Shown here: positions 9,715 to 17,954 of the stretch, piece after piece
Layout of the letters: every line of letters starts with the position of its first letter
Position numbering within the stretch: position 1 is the stretch's first letter
Assembly (NCBI RefSeq): GCF_014207435.1
Contig: NZ_JACHGH010000008.1
Coordinates: 41,667-105,666 of the forward strand
Source of the DNA: Salirhabdus euzebyi
Lineage (GTDB): Bacteria > Bacillota > Bacilli > Bacillales > Alkalibacillaceae
DNA length: 64,000 bases
Direction: 5' to 3'
Position numbers and translations under genes: made by a program
Notes under the pieces: model-generated
Told to the model about the DNA's origin: nothing
Database searches by the model: none
The model's input: the letters and a program-made list of their open reading frames with translations, nothing else

Positions 9715-10510
9715 TTATCTTCACAATTTCTTTTCCTTAAATCAATGTGAAATAAAAGAAAGTCGACAAGGAAAAATTACTGTAAAACTAAATGAAGAAC
9801 TTGATCGCCTATTATTAAATAGACCTTTTTACTGGGAATATATTAAAAAGATTGGACAAGAGGGGGAGACAGCAACACTTACGTTTATTTCCAGTCCTTC
9901 CATGCGCCATGAAGAGGGCGAATGGATTCATTTCGGTTCTCCTAGACTCCATCAAATTTTCAATTCCCAGCTAGCACAAGGGCGTTACACTATGTTATAT
10001 GAACAAGCTGGACAAACAGCTTTGAATCCTTGGTTAGTAAATAATATTATGATTAGTTACAAAGGTAGACAGAAGAAAGATGAAATATTATCTATTGGTT
10101 TACACTTAATTAATGGAACAATGGTTTTTAATTTTATGGAACTTTTAAAGAAGATTTCTTTTTCTAGTGTTATTCCGGATTACAGTTACACTATTTCCCC
10201 AATCGTACGAATTCCTAGTGCATTTAATCGGATAAACAATTATTTACAACACTATTTAAGTGAGCAGGAAGACGATTGGGCGAAGGAAGCATATGAACAT
10301 TTTGATAAAGAGAAAGAGATCTTAAACCACTTTTATGAATCATACACGGAAACCGCCTCGGATGATGAGAAAGAATTGCTCAAGGAACGTTATGAAAATG
10401 AAGTAGATCACTTAGAAAAAAGGTTATTACCTGAAATACAAATAAAAATTATAAATGGTGGCTTATTTTACTTAAGTGAAACTACCTCCAATCAATTTAT
10501 AGGGAAATAA
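9692..10510 (+). CDS. yqhG: Conserved protein YqhG
   Basis: A soluble protein of 272 residues with no signal peptide or membrane span, and acidic helical segments near the C terminus (EQEDDWAKEAYEHFDKEKE). The start inside the 3' end of yqhH and the shared transcript suggest it works with the helicase, as the same pairing is found in B. subtilis. ATG at 9692 is used; GTG at 9686 is in frame and equally close to the AAGAAGGG site. Function unknown. Confidence 0.8.
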   Translation: MEQQAIHNYLHNFFSLNQCEIKESRQGKITVKLNEELDRLLLNRPFYWEYIKKIGQEGETATLTFISSPSMRHEEGEWIHFGSPRLHQIFNSQLAQGRYTMLYEQAGQTALNPWLVNNIMISYKGRQKKDEILSIGLHLINGTMVFNFMELLKKISFSSVIPDYSYTISPIVRIPSAFNRINNYLQHYLSEQEDDWAKEAYEHFDKEKEILNHFYESYTETASDDEKELLKERYENEVDHLEKRLLPEIQIKIINGGLFYLSETTSNQFIGK

Positions 10511-10514
10511 TTAA

Positions 10515-10545
10515 AAACAGGTTGTCATTTGCAGACAACCTGTTT
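10515..10545. terminator. Terminator between yqhG and the MFS gene
   Basis: Arms AAACAGGTTGTC and GACAACCTGTTT with a 7-nt loop. A and T runs on both sides suggest bidirectional use by the convergent genes. Confidence 0.8.
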
Positions 10546-10547
10546 AT

Positions 10548-11837
10548 TTATATTCCAATCCCCTTCTGTGCATCTACTTTATCTATTTCTATTTCTTTCA
10601 GTTCTCCATCTATTTTCTTTGTTACAGGTAAGAAGTATCCTACAAAACCCGCAAGCGCGGGAATGAAACCGATGAAGAACAGTAAAAATGGTATACCATA
10701 TAAGTGGGAAAGAGCTCCCCCTAAATAACTACCAACCGGCTGCAACGAGCCACCAACCAACAATCTCGCAGACATGACGCGGCCAAGGTATTGATTCGGA
10801 ACCACTTGTGCATATATAGTGGAACTAAATGATCCGAAAAACGGACCCGTCATACCTAAGAAAAAGAAAACAATTATAGCTAACCAAAAGCTAGAAATGA
10901 ATGCTAAGCTTAAATACAAAATTCCACCTAGACATACACTTCCTAACATAGGAATCCTTCGATTTTTCACGTCTCCTATATAAATTAATAAAGATGATCC
11001 AACTAAAATCCCTATTGTTGAACTAGAACTTAAAAGCCCTACACCTAGAGCGTCCACGTGGAGTATTTCCAGTCCGTATGGTAGTGTAATTGCTGCTACT
11101 GCTAGAGCTGACATATTTCTTAATGAGACCATAATCATAATGACTAATAGGTATGGAGCAATCAGAAAAAACTTTAATCCATCAATCAACTCACTAAAAT
11201 ATTTTTTTGTCGTTGATCCGTTCACCTTTGCAACATTTTGTTGACGAGGCTTATCATTTGGTTCTTTCCTCACTTTCCTTGCTAACAAGGAAATTAAAAA
11301 GGCTGAAAAAAGAAAACTTATAGCATCTATTGCAAGACTTTGACTTGCTCCAAAATATTTGATTGTTGCTCCAGCCAAACCTGGACCTATTACTACGGCA
11401 GATGATGTTCCTATACTTAACATCGAGTTAGCACGTACTAGTTCATCCTTATCATTGATGATTTCGGGTAATACAGCCATGCCAGTTGGTTTTAATAAAG
11501 CACTAGAAGCACCGAGTAGAATAATAGCTATAAATAAATGCCAAATTTCTAAATAACCCAAGAATCCTAGTAAAGCAGGCATGCCAATAGCAATAAAACT
11601 CAGTATGTCTAAACAATACATTAAATGATAGCGATTCACTCTGTCTATTAATGGTCCTCCCAAAAATCCTACTACGAGTTGTGTAACACCCATTGCTGTT
11701 AATATACTTCCCATTAACAACAAAGAACCTGTCATTTCATAAACTAGCCACTCAATAGCTAAAAGACCAAAAAAATCTCCAAAAGAACTAATTGTTTGAG
11801 AAAGAAATAGGTAGAAAAATTTCCTATTTTTAATCAC
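10548..11837 (-). CDS. MFS drug/metabolite exporter
   Basis: A 429-residue major facilitator protein with about twelve membrane segments. The N-terminal FLSQTISSFGDFFGLLAIEW and GPLIDRVNRYHLM loop between spans 2 and 3 are typical of the MFS_3/enterobactin-exporter-like group, which mostly act as drug or siderophore exporters. The GTG start at 11837 has AGGAGG 7 nt upstream and overlaps the regulator's stop codon as GTGA, so the two are translationally coupled. Substrate cannot be inferred. Confidence 0.85.
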   Translation of the reverse strand: MIKNRKFFYLFLSQTISSFGDFFGLLAIEWLVYEMTGSLLLMGSILTAMGVTQLVVGFLGGPLIDRVNRYHLMYCLDILSFIAIGMPALLGFLGYLEIWHLFIAIILLGASSALLKPTGMAVLPEIINDKDELVRANSMLSIGTSSAVVIGPGLAGATIKYFGASQSLAIDAISFLFSAFLISLLARKVRKEPNDKPRQQNVAKVNGSTTKKYFSELIDGLKFFLIAPYLLVIMIMVSLRNMSALAVAAITLPYGLEILHVDALGVGLLSSSSTIGILVGSSLLIYIGDVKNRRIPMLGSVCLGGILYLSLAFISSFWLAIIVFFFLGMTGPFFGSFSSTIYAQVVPNQYLGRVMSARLLVGGSLQPVGSYLGGALSHLYGIPFLLFFIGFIPALAGFVGYFLPVTKKIDGELKEIEIDKVDAQKGIGI

Positions 11838-12760
11838 TTGCTTGCCTCCTGTAATAGGAAGAAGTCTCCTAATTCAGCTGTTAGCTGATGAATAGCATCC
11901 GCTCGCAAAAAATACTTGTTGTTAGGTTCACTTATTTCCAAGGAAATTAACCCAGCTCCTCGCAACACAACTAAATGATGATGGAGTGTACTCTTAGCTA
12001 AGCCGCTATAGTTCAATAACTCGTTAAAAGTTCTTTCTTGAACAGACATATAGTAGAGAAGTTTCATTCTCATTTCTTCTGATAAACATCTCATTTTTCT
12101 CATTAGACGCGGGGATGGTTCACCTGCTTTTAGTGGGATAACATCACAAGCAAAGAAACAAACAAACATCTCCTCATAATTTTGGTAGTAATGGGAACGA
12201 TTGATAGGACTAAGATGATATTGTGGGATTAATCTTATGGTTTTTAATTTGTCATTTGGAGATTGACGCATGCCATTTGTTACTTCCTCGAATACTTCCT
12301 CAGGTGAATATAATTTGCTATCATTTTTGATCTGTGCTGCTTTTTGCTCAAGTCCAATTAAAATTCGCGAATCAATTTTAGAAAAGTACTGTTTGTGCCA
12401 TTCCTTTAAAACAAATTCCCAATCATGAATACGTTCCTTTAAGGTATTTAATATTTTTGTATCGTAAGGTTGTAGGATATCATAAATATTTTGAAAAGAT
12501 TGGTCATCCATCCATTTCAAAAAGGATTGTTCACTTCTTTTTCCTGGACAACTATAAATGAGATGTTCAAGCCCTTTTGTCATATCTGGTTTCAAGTCTC
12601 CCAAATAAGCTTTAAATTCAGCTGTTAATGTTTGACTAACTTCATCGTACCACCTCTTACCCAAATCTATTGATTTGCGGTCTTGCTTACTTAAATAAGC
12701 ATTTAAACTGTTAACCAATTCGTAAGCTGGACAAAAATCAACTTCAATTTCGAACGACAT
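11834..12760 (-). CDS. ArsR-type winged-helix transcriptional regulator paired with the MFS exporter
   Basis: A 308-residue protein. The N-terminal two thirds are an uncharacterised helical region, and a winged-helix ArsR-like domain occupies roughly residues 220-300 (MSVQERTFNELLNYSGLAKS followed by TLHHHLVVLRGAGLISLE). The start is ATG at 12760, with GGAGG 8 nt before it; the in-frame ATG at 12775 overlaps that site. First gene of a two-gene operon with the exporter. A 28-bp palindrome spans its promoter, so autorepression is likely. No metal-binding Cys cluster is seen. Confidence 0.85.
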   Translation of the reverse strand: MSFEIEVDFCPAYELVNSLNAYLSKQDRKSIDLGKRWYDEVSQTLTAEFKAYLGDLKPDMTKGLEHLIYSCPGKRSEQSFLKWMDDQSFQNIYDILQPYDTKILNTLKERIHDWEFVLKEWHKQYFSKIDSRILIGLEQKAAQIKNDSKLYSPEEVFEEVTNGMRQSPNDKLKTIRLIPQYHLSPINRSHYYQNYEEMFVCFFACDVIPLKAGEPSPRLMRKMRCLSEEMRMKLLYYMSVQERTFNELLNYSGLAKSTLHHHLVVLRGAGLISLEISEPNNKYFLRADAIHQLTAELGDFFLLQEASK

Positions 12761-12783
12761 AATTTCGACCTCCATCGAACATA

Positions 12784-12811
12784 TTATAGTTCGATTATAA
12801 TCGAACTATAA
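12784..12811 (-). promoter_or_regulatory. 28-bp perfect palindrome operator on the regulator/MFS promoter
   Basis: A perfect inverted repeat with half-site TTATAGTTCGATTA. On the minus strand TTGCAA is followed 17 bp later by TATAAT, and this -10 box lies in the centre of the palindrome. A repressor bound there would block the promoter. An additional ATCGAAC half-site is at 12774-12780, just before the ribosome binding site. Confidence 0.8.
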
Positions 12812-12854
12812 ATAAATTGCAACGGTACTCTAGAAAACTTTTTATAACTGCATT

Positions 12855-12879
12855 AAAAAAGGAACCTCTTTAGGTTCCT
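12855..12879 (-). terminator. Terminator of yqzE
   Basis: AGGAACCT and AGGTTCCT arms with a 4-nt loop, followed on the minus strand by TTTTTT. It overlaps the last bases of the yqzE frame. Confidence 0.8.
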
Positions 12880-13069
12880 AATGTTTTCTTTTACCACTTC
12901 TCCACATTTTGATTGCTGCTGGAAGCATTCCAAAATATTTAGTTGTACGATCTAACTCTTCTCTTTTCATTTTTCGTTCATGTCTTCTTTTTATTTTTTC
13001 ATCTTTAGGGAGATGAGCATACTTTACTAATTCCTGCGTCATATACTTTACAAAATCGTTACCAGCCAT
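12878..13069 (-). CDS. yqzE: Small basic protein YqzE
   Basis: A 63-residue, strongly basic protein with the YqzE pattern MAGNDFVKYMTQELVKYAHL at the start and a Lys/Arg-rich middle (KIKRRHERKMKREE). Family function is unknown, but it is conserved next to the comG operon and aroK in Bacillus, as here. The ATG at 13069 is chosen because GGAG lies 8 nt upstream; the GTG at 13078 would be too close to it. It lies 40 nt downstream of aroK and may share its transcript. Confidence 0.8.
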   Translation of the reverse strand: MAGNDFVKYMTQELVKYAHLPKDEKIKRRHERKMKREELDRTTKYFGMLPAAIKMWRSGKRKH

Positions 13070-13109
13070 GATCCTCACTCCGAAATATGTTTTTAAATAC
13101 AGTTTACCC

Positions 13110-13616
13110 TTATTTCAAGTCGTTTATGCTATTCAGAATAGTGTTAACAGTTTCCTTCACTGTTGATTCTGTTTTTATATCAATTGATATTTTCACGCAA
13201 TCTTCATAAAGAGGTATTCTTCTAATAAACAATTCCCTTTTCTCTTCCTCCTGTTTATTCCACAATGGACGGCTTTTATCATCCGTTAATCGATTAGAAA
13301 TAATATCAAATGTAGGTTTTAAATATACACCCAGCAAGGACTCCTTTATCCAATTCCTATTTTCCTTCCTTTCAACTACTCCCCCACCCGTAGCGATGAT
13401 TGCATAATTAGTTGGTAGCTTTCTCAATATTTCCGCTTCATATTGCCGGAAATATTCTTCCCCTTCTTTTTCAAAAATCTGTGGAATAGACATTTTTCTC
13501 CATGCCTCAATTTCTACATCTGTATCATAAAAGTCTATATGTAATTGCTTTGCCAACTCTTTACCAATAGTTGTTTTTCCACTCCCCATAAATCCAACTA
13601 AACATATACTCTTCAC
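13110..13616 (-). CDS. aroK: Shikimate kinase
   Basis: Phosphorylates shikimate to shikimate 3-phosphate in the chorismate pathway. The 168-residue protein has the Walker A motif GFMGSGKTTIGKEL near residue 8, the DTDVEIE shikimate-binding region, FRQYEAEIL, ATGGGVV and DDKSRPLW in the lid. Start: GTG at 13616 has GGAGG 8 nt upstream, whereas the in-frame ATG at 13631 overlaps that site. Divergent from comGA. Confidence 0.92.
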   Translation of the reverse strand: MKSICLVGFMGSGKTTIGKELAKQLHIDFYDTDVEIEAWRKMSIPQIFEKEGEEYFRQYEAEILRKLPTNYAIIATGGGVVERKENRNWIKESLLGVYLKPTFDIISNRLTDDKSRPLWNKQEEEKRELFIRRIPLYEDCVKISIDIKTESTVKETVNTILNSINDLK

Positions 13617-13824
13617 TTTACGTACCTCCATAAAAAATTAGTAACTTTACATTATCTTTCAACTTTATTTAGTAAGTTTGTGATTTTCATCCACTAAATT
13701 AATTTTTAACATGAATTTGACTAACAGTATTGCATTTTACGATTGTGACTCTTTCGGTAGAGCAAGATAAAATACCTTTTAAACATTATATATTTTTATT
13801 TCAGAAAAGAAAGGAGGTGTGTAA

Positions 13825-14835
13825 ATGTCTACAGTAGAACAGTTGTCCCAGAAAATATTAAATCAGGCCGTAAATCTTTCCGCTACGGATATTCATTTTT
13901 CACCACAAGCCAATGATACAGATGTATTTTTTCGAATTAATGGCGAACGGAGCTATCAATTTTCCATACCGAAAATAAAGTATGTTCCTTTATTATCTTT
14001 TTTTAAGTTTACTTCTGGTATGGAAATAGGTGAATTACAAAAACCACAAAATGGAACTTCTACTCATCACTTTCAAAATAACTTTTTTGACCTTCGTTTA
14101 TCAACACTTCCAGTAGAATATTCCGAAAGTTTAGCAATTAGAATATTGCCCCGTAAAATTATCCCTTCCATCCATCATTTGTTTCTATTCCCTAAACAAG
14201 CAACTACGCTTTTAAATTGGATTGGTCAAAAATTTGGAATTATTCTCATTACTGGACCAACAGGGAGCGGTAAAACAACTACAATGTATGCTTTATTACA
14301 AGCACTGGTAAAAAATAAACCTTTTCAAGCAATTACATTAGAAGACCCTATTGAAAAAGACTTAGACAATATTCTCCAAGTCCAAGTAAATGAAAAAGCT
14401 GGAATAAGTTATGACGCTGGATTGAAAGCAGCACTGAGACATGACCCGGACATATTAATGGTAGGAGAAATTAGAGACATCCCTACTGCAAAGTTTGCCT
14501 TTCAAGCAGCTTTTACAGGTCATCTAGTTATCACAACAATTCATGCAAAAAATGCCTTTGGTACTATTTATCGCCTTTTAGATATGGGAATTTCAAAGGT
14601 GGATTTAGAGCAAGCGATACTTGGAATTGCTTCACAACAGTTATTACCAGTGAAAGGATCAAGAGCTGCTATTTTAGAGCTACTCGAATCAAATTGTTTA
14701 ATGGAAGCTATTAATGGGGTTTCGCCAGAGAATAATATCCATTTTAATTCTTTCCAAAAACTAAGGAGGAAAGCATGTGCTCTTGGTTTTATTGATGAAA
14801 ACACGTACGACAAATACTCCACGCAAAAGAGTTAA
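13825..14835 (+). CDS. comGA: Competence pseudopilus assembly ATPase ComGA
   Basis: Secretion-type traffic ATPase that powers assembly of the competence pseudopilus for DNA uptake. The 336-residue protein carries Walker A GPTGSGKTTTMYALL around Lys150, the Asp box LEDPIEKDLD, Walker B ILMVGEIRD and the His box TGHLVITTIHAKNA. An AAAGGAGGTG site precedes the ATG. It heads the seven-gene comG operon. The upstream region 13632-13824 has A/T-tract pairs resembling ComK boxes (AAAA at 13769 and TTTT at 13777), but spacing is 4 rather than 5 and this is not firm. Confidence 0.95.
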   Translation: MSTVEQLSQKILNQAVNLSATDIHFSPQANDTDVFFRINGERSYQFSIPKIKYVPLLSFFKFTSGMEIGELQKPQNGTSTHHFQNNFFDLRLSTLPVEYSESLAIRILPRKIIPSIHHLFLFPKQATTLLNWIGQKFGIILITGPTGSGKTTTMYALLQALVKNKPFQAITLEDPIEKDLDNILQVQVNEKAGISYDAGLKAALRHDPDILMVGEIRDIPTAKFAFQAAFTGHLVITTIHAKNAFGTIYRLLDMGISKVDLEQAILGIASQQLLPVKGSRAAILELLESNCLMEAINGVSPENNIHFNSFQKLRRKACALGFIDENTYDKYSTQKS

Positions 14836-15853
14836 ACTATCACTACGTGAACAGCAGCTATTATTAAATCGCTTAACCTCTTTATTAAAAAGAGGATATT
14901 CCCTTAACAAATCTCTTCAACTAATTGCTTTAGACCAACATCAACACTATTTAGCAAAAGCTATTATGGATTCTCTATCAAAGGGGGAGCCTCTTGATCT
15001 CATTTTCAAAAATCTTGGCTTTTCAAACTTTGTAGTTTCGTTTCTTTATTTTTCTAGATCAACGGGGAATATGGACGTTACCCTAATCAATTGTATGAAT
15101 TTATTAAAGCATCAACAGGCTTTTCAAGAAAAGTTTAAAAAAGTAATGCAATATCCTTCCATGCTCCTTCTTTTTTTGGTCTTTCTCTTTATTAGTTTAA
15201 AACTTTTTGTTATACCTTCTCTACACAATTTATATAAAGGGTTCCAATCATATAACGTTGGACAAGGTCAATTAGTTCAGTTATTTAATAGTATTAATTA
15301 TTTTATTAACTCATTTTTTATCATTTTTTTCCTCTGTTGTGGCATTACACTGTTTTGGAAATACTTCAATATAAATATTTCCCCTTCGTTAAAAATAAAA
15401 ATATATTCGAAAACACCTATAGTTAATAAGCTAAAAAGTCTTGAATCAACCTATCTATTCAGTTATCACTTTAGTTCTTTGCTCGACAGTGGCATTTCCA
15501 TTAAAAATGCTCTTCAAATTATGAGTGAACAACAACATCTACCCATTATCAAAGAATACTCCATTTCATTTATCCAGACTATTTATAAAGGGGATAGCAT
15601 TAAAGAAACTATAGAAGATTTTACGTTGTTAGAAAATGAGGTAGGAATCATTTTTGAAAGAAATTTGCATGATGGAACACTTGCTAAAGATTTACGCAAC
15701 TATGCTGATATCCTTGTCGATACCATTACAACAAAAATGCTTAGAATTATTTCTTTCATACAACCGATTATTTACATTTTATTCGGTGGCATTATCGTGA
15801 CCATATATTTTTCCATTCTATATCCAATGTTTGAAATCATGAAGCATTTATAA
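14777..15853 (+). CDS. comGB: Competence pseudopilus membrane protein ComGB
   Basis: PilC/GspF-type polytopic membrane platform of the DNA-uptake pseudopilus. The 358-residue sequence shows two T2SSF repeats, each with an N-terminal helical domain and hydrophobic spans (around residues 125-145, 170-195 and 330-355). The GTG start at 14777 has AAGGAGGA 6 nt upstream and overlaps comGA by 59 nt; an in-frame ATG at 14795 is the conventional alternative. The ATG at 14775 is in another frame and closes quickly. Confidence 0.92.
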   Translation: MLLVLLMKTRTTNTPRKRVKLSLREQQLLLNRLTSLLKRGYSLNKSLQLIALDQHQHYLAKAIMDSLSKGEPLDLIFKNLGFSNFVVSFLYFSRSTGNMDVTLINCMNLLKHQQAFQEKFKKVMQYPSMLLLFLVFLFISLKLFVIPSLHNLYKGFQSYNVGQGQLVQLFNSINYFINSFFIIFFLCCGITLFWKYFNINISPSLKIKIYSKTPIVNKLKSLESTYLFSYHFSSLLDSGISIKNALQIMSEQQHLPIIKEYSISFIQTIYKGDSIKETIEDFTLLENEVGIIFERNLHDGTLAKDLRNYADILVDTITTKMLRIISFIQPIIYILFGGIIVTIYFSILYPMFEIMKHL

Positions 15854-15871
15854 AAAAGAAAAGGTGATTTT

Positions 15872-16183
15872 ATGAATAACGAAAAAGGTTTCACGCTAAT
15901 CGAAATGTTAGTTGTCCTTTTAATAATTTCCGTCTTACTACTTATCACAATTCCTAATGTAACGAAAAATAATGAAGTAATAGACACAAAAAGTTGTGCA
16001 GCATTTAAAAGCTTGGTTGAATCGCAAACACAAGTATATAAAATAGAAAAAGGTCAATTACCAGTAGAGATTAATGATCTTGTTACAGAGGGTTATTTGA
16101 GTGAAACAAAATGCCCAAATGGCACAGAAATACACCTCCTTGATGATGGTAGTGTTAGTAGTGAAGTTCCATCAACAAATTAA
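15872..16183 (+). CDS. comGC: Major pseudopilin ComGC
   Basis: Major pseudopilin, processed by the prepilin peptidase ComC. The class 3 signal is visible: a short N terminus ending in KG, then FTLIEMLVVLLIISVLLL as the N-terminal helix. Two cysteines, Cys42 and Cys81, match the intramolecular disulfide expected for ComGC. The 103-residue length is normal. AAAAGGTGA precedes the ATG at 15872. Confidence 0.95.
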   Translation: MNNEKGFTLIEMLVVLLIISVLLLITIPNVTKNNEVIDTKSCAAFKSLVESQTQVYKIEKGQLPVEINDLVTEGYLSETKCPNGTEIHLLDDGSVSSEVPSTN

Positions 16184-16628
16184 GCTAACGGATACGGATG
16201 ATAGTGGTTTCACTTTATTAGAGATGCTATTAGTAATCACCCTGTTCACCACAATAATGACTATCACAGTACCAATTAATGAACGGGTGAAAGAATCGAT
16301 TGCGACGAGAGATTTTTTTGAGACGTTTGAATCAGATATGCTATTTATGCAAAATTTATCTATAACCAAACAAACACCTTTAAAACTAAACATTTTCCCA
16401 CACGATCATTTTTACGAAATAAGAGAAGGAGGCCTAGGAAAACTATTGTTTAAAAGACATTATTCGTCAACCATTCATATAGTATTGGGAACTTTCCATA
16501 TGCCGTTCTCTTTTAATGTTTCTGGAACACCCATTCAACCAGGTTCTTTTACCATCCACATAAAAAATAAAACATATAAACTAACATTTCCATTTGGAAA
16601 AGGAAGATATTATGTTGCGGAACAATAA
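16161..16628 (+). CDS. comGD: Minor pseudopilin ComGD
   Basis: Minor pseudopilin with cleavage motif DSGFTLLEMLLVITLFTT preceded by a short polar leader. The frame opens further upstream at 16101 within comGC, but that would give an atypically long leader. GTG at 16161 gives about 15 residues before the cleavage site, as in B. subtilis ComGD, though the ribosome binding site is weak. It overlaps comGC by 23 nt and comGE by 17 nt. Confidence 0.88.
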   Translation: MKFHQQIKLTDTDDSGFTLLEMLLVITLFTTIMTITVPINERVKESIATRDFFETFESDMLFMQNLSITKQTPLKLNIFPHDHFYEIREGGLGKLLFKRHYSSTIHIVLGTFHMPFSFNVSGTPIQPGSFTIHIKNKTYKLTFPFGKGRYYVAEQ

Positions 16629-16950
16629 TAAAGGTTTCACCCTTTTTGATTCAATTTTGTCTTTCAGTATGCTATTAACCATTCTCTTTTTTGTTTTACC
16701 GATGATCAATCAAGTTAAATTGGAGCAGCATATACTTTCCGTTCGTTCTAAAATGATCGAGACGCTTTATAATGAGATAATTGATATTTTGCATACAACA
16801 GAGGAAACAATTATTACAAAACCAATCAATATTAGTAACACAAATGCAACCATATCGTTGTCATTAAAAGATAATACTTGGACAGGTTGTATAACTTGGA
16901 ATAACTCTAAAAATGCTACAGAAAGTTCGTGCCTCCATGTTAAAAAATGA
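16612..16950 (+). CDS. comGE: Minor pseudopilin ComGE
   Basis: A 112-residue minor pseudopilin. NNKGFTLFDSILSFSMLLTI has the class 3 prepilin layout, but with Asp instead of Glu at position 5 after the cleavage site, as sometimes seen in ComGE. ATG at 16612 is preferred because AAAGGAAG lies just upstream. It overlaps both neighbours, consistent with coupled translation in the comG operon. Confidence 0.82.
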   Translation: MLRNNNKGFTLFDSILSFSMLLTILFFVLPMINQVKLEQHILSVRSKMIETLYNEIIDILHTTEETIITKPINISNTNATISLSLKDNTWTGCITWNNSKNATESSCLHVKK

Positions 16951-17356
16951 CAAAGGTGTAACTTATTTGTCTACTTTAACTACACTTCTTATTTTCGCCT
17001 CCCTTCTTCCTTTACTAACTAACTTACTTTTACATATTCCTCATATAAAAAATAAAGATTTCCCAGAAGAAAGTTCTGTTTCAACATTTTTCCATATCAT
17101 GCAAAAGGAATTTTTCAAAGGGGAGGAAATCGATGTTACCCAATCCAAACTGTTAATTAACCCTAATTCATCAGAAGTAATTACTATTGAATTATACAGA
17201 AACACTATAAGAAGAAGAGTAAATTATACAGGTCACGAAATTTTACTTTTTAATGTTCGAAGTATTACTTTTTTAGAAGAGAACGGTTCTGTGTATGTCA
17301 ATGTTGAGATGACTGGAGGGAATAGATATGAAAGGAGGTTATCGTTGCTCTATTAA
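16937..17356 (+). CDS. comGF: Minor pseudopilin-like protein ComGF
   Basis: A 139-residue protein with a hydrophobic N-terminal segment (TYLSTLTTLLIFASLLPLLT) after a short charged stretch, and a C-terminal region with IRRRVNYTGHEILLFNVRSI, the most conserved part of ComGF. It lacks a classical FTLIE motif. ATG at 16937 is assumed; the in-frame ATG at 16913 is an alternative and neither has a strong ribosome binding site, suggesting reinitiation from comGE. Confidence 0.8.
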   Translation: MLKNDKGVTYLSTLTTLLIFASLLPLLTNLLLHIPHIKNKDFPEESSVSTFFHIMQKEFFKGEEIDVTQSKLLINPNSSEVITIELYRNTIRRRVNYTGHEILLFNVRSITFLEENGSVYVNVEMTGGNRYERRLSLLY

Positions 17357-17714
17357 AAAAATCAATAATGATAATGGATTTGTCTTTCCATTTGTATATT
17401 TTTTATCTACTGTACTGATATTCCTTTTATTGAGTGCCCTTAATTCGTTAGATAACCAAAGGGTATTAGTTGATTTGCGAGAAGAGCAGATAAAGCTTGA
17501 AACCTTGTTTATTTCTAGTTACTTTGATTTTCGGAGAACATTACCATCCTTACATATAAAAAATGGTACTAGTGAAATTAACTTCACATATGAAGATGGT
17601 AATGTGAAAATTCTGTATACACCCATTAGTGATGAACTAATAAAAGGACAGTTTATCTACAATACACTAGAGGATTCTCGAGAGTCCATTACATTAAACT
17701 TCGCAAAAAAATAG
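17328..17714 (+). CDS. comGG: ComGG-like competence protein
   Basis: A 128-residue protein with one N-terminal membrane span (about 17-38, FVFPFVYFLSTVLIFLLLSA), the last gene of the comG operon. The sequence is poorly conserved, and the assignment rests on position, size and topology. GGAGGG lies 8 nt before the ATG, and the gene overlaps comGF by 29 nt. Confidence 0.75.
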   Translation: MKGGYRCSIKKINNDNGFVFPFVYFLSTVLIFLLLSALNSLDNQRVLVDLREEQIKLETLFISSYFDFRRTLPSLHIKNGTSEINFTYEDGNVKILYTPISDELIKGQFIYNTLEDSRESITLNFAKK

Positions 17715-17767
17715 CATATTTTTTGTATAAGTCCTTTACATCTTGCCATACTATAAATGTAATACAT

Positions 17768-17839
17768 TGGGCTATAGCCAAGCGGTAAGGCAACGGGTTT
17801 TGGTCTCGTGATTCGCTGGTTCGAATCCAGCTAGCCCAG
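17768..17839 (+). tRNA. tRNA-Gln (UUG)
   Basis: A 72-nt cloverleaf. The acceptor TGGGCTA pairs with TAGCCCA, the T-arm has GGTTCGAATCC, and anticodon loop TTTTGGT reads TTG at positions 34-36. The anticodon stem ACGGG/CTCGT contains one G-T pair. CCA is not encoded. It is a single tRNA gene downstream of comGG with its own terminator. Confidence 0.95.
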
Positions 17840-17841
17840 TT

Positions 17842-17870
17842 AATACTGGCACATATGTGCCAGTATTTTT
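17842..17870 (+). terminator. Terminator after tRNA-Gln
   Basis: A perfect 26-nt palindrome with half AATACTGGCACAT, followed by a T run, starting 3 nt after the tRNA. Confidence 0.9.
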
Positions 17871-17954
17871 ATATCTAGTCCCCACTTTTTATTTCCATTT
17901 ATTATAACTTCTAGTATGATATTCTTGTAAACATTCTTTTCGGGGGGCTTCATT

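Noticed and set aside
9332-9724. 130-codon minus-strand frame opposite yqhH
   Set aside because: Antisense shadow of a clear SNF2 helicase.
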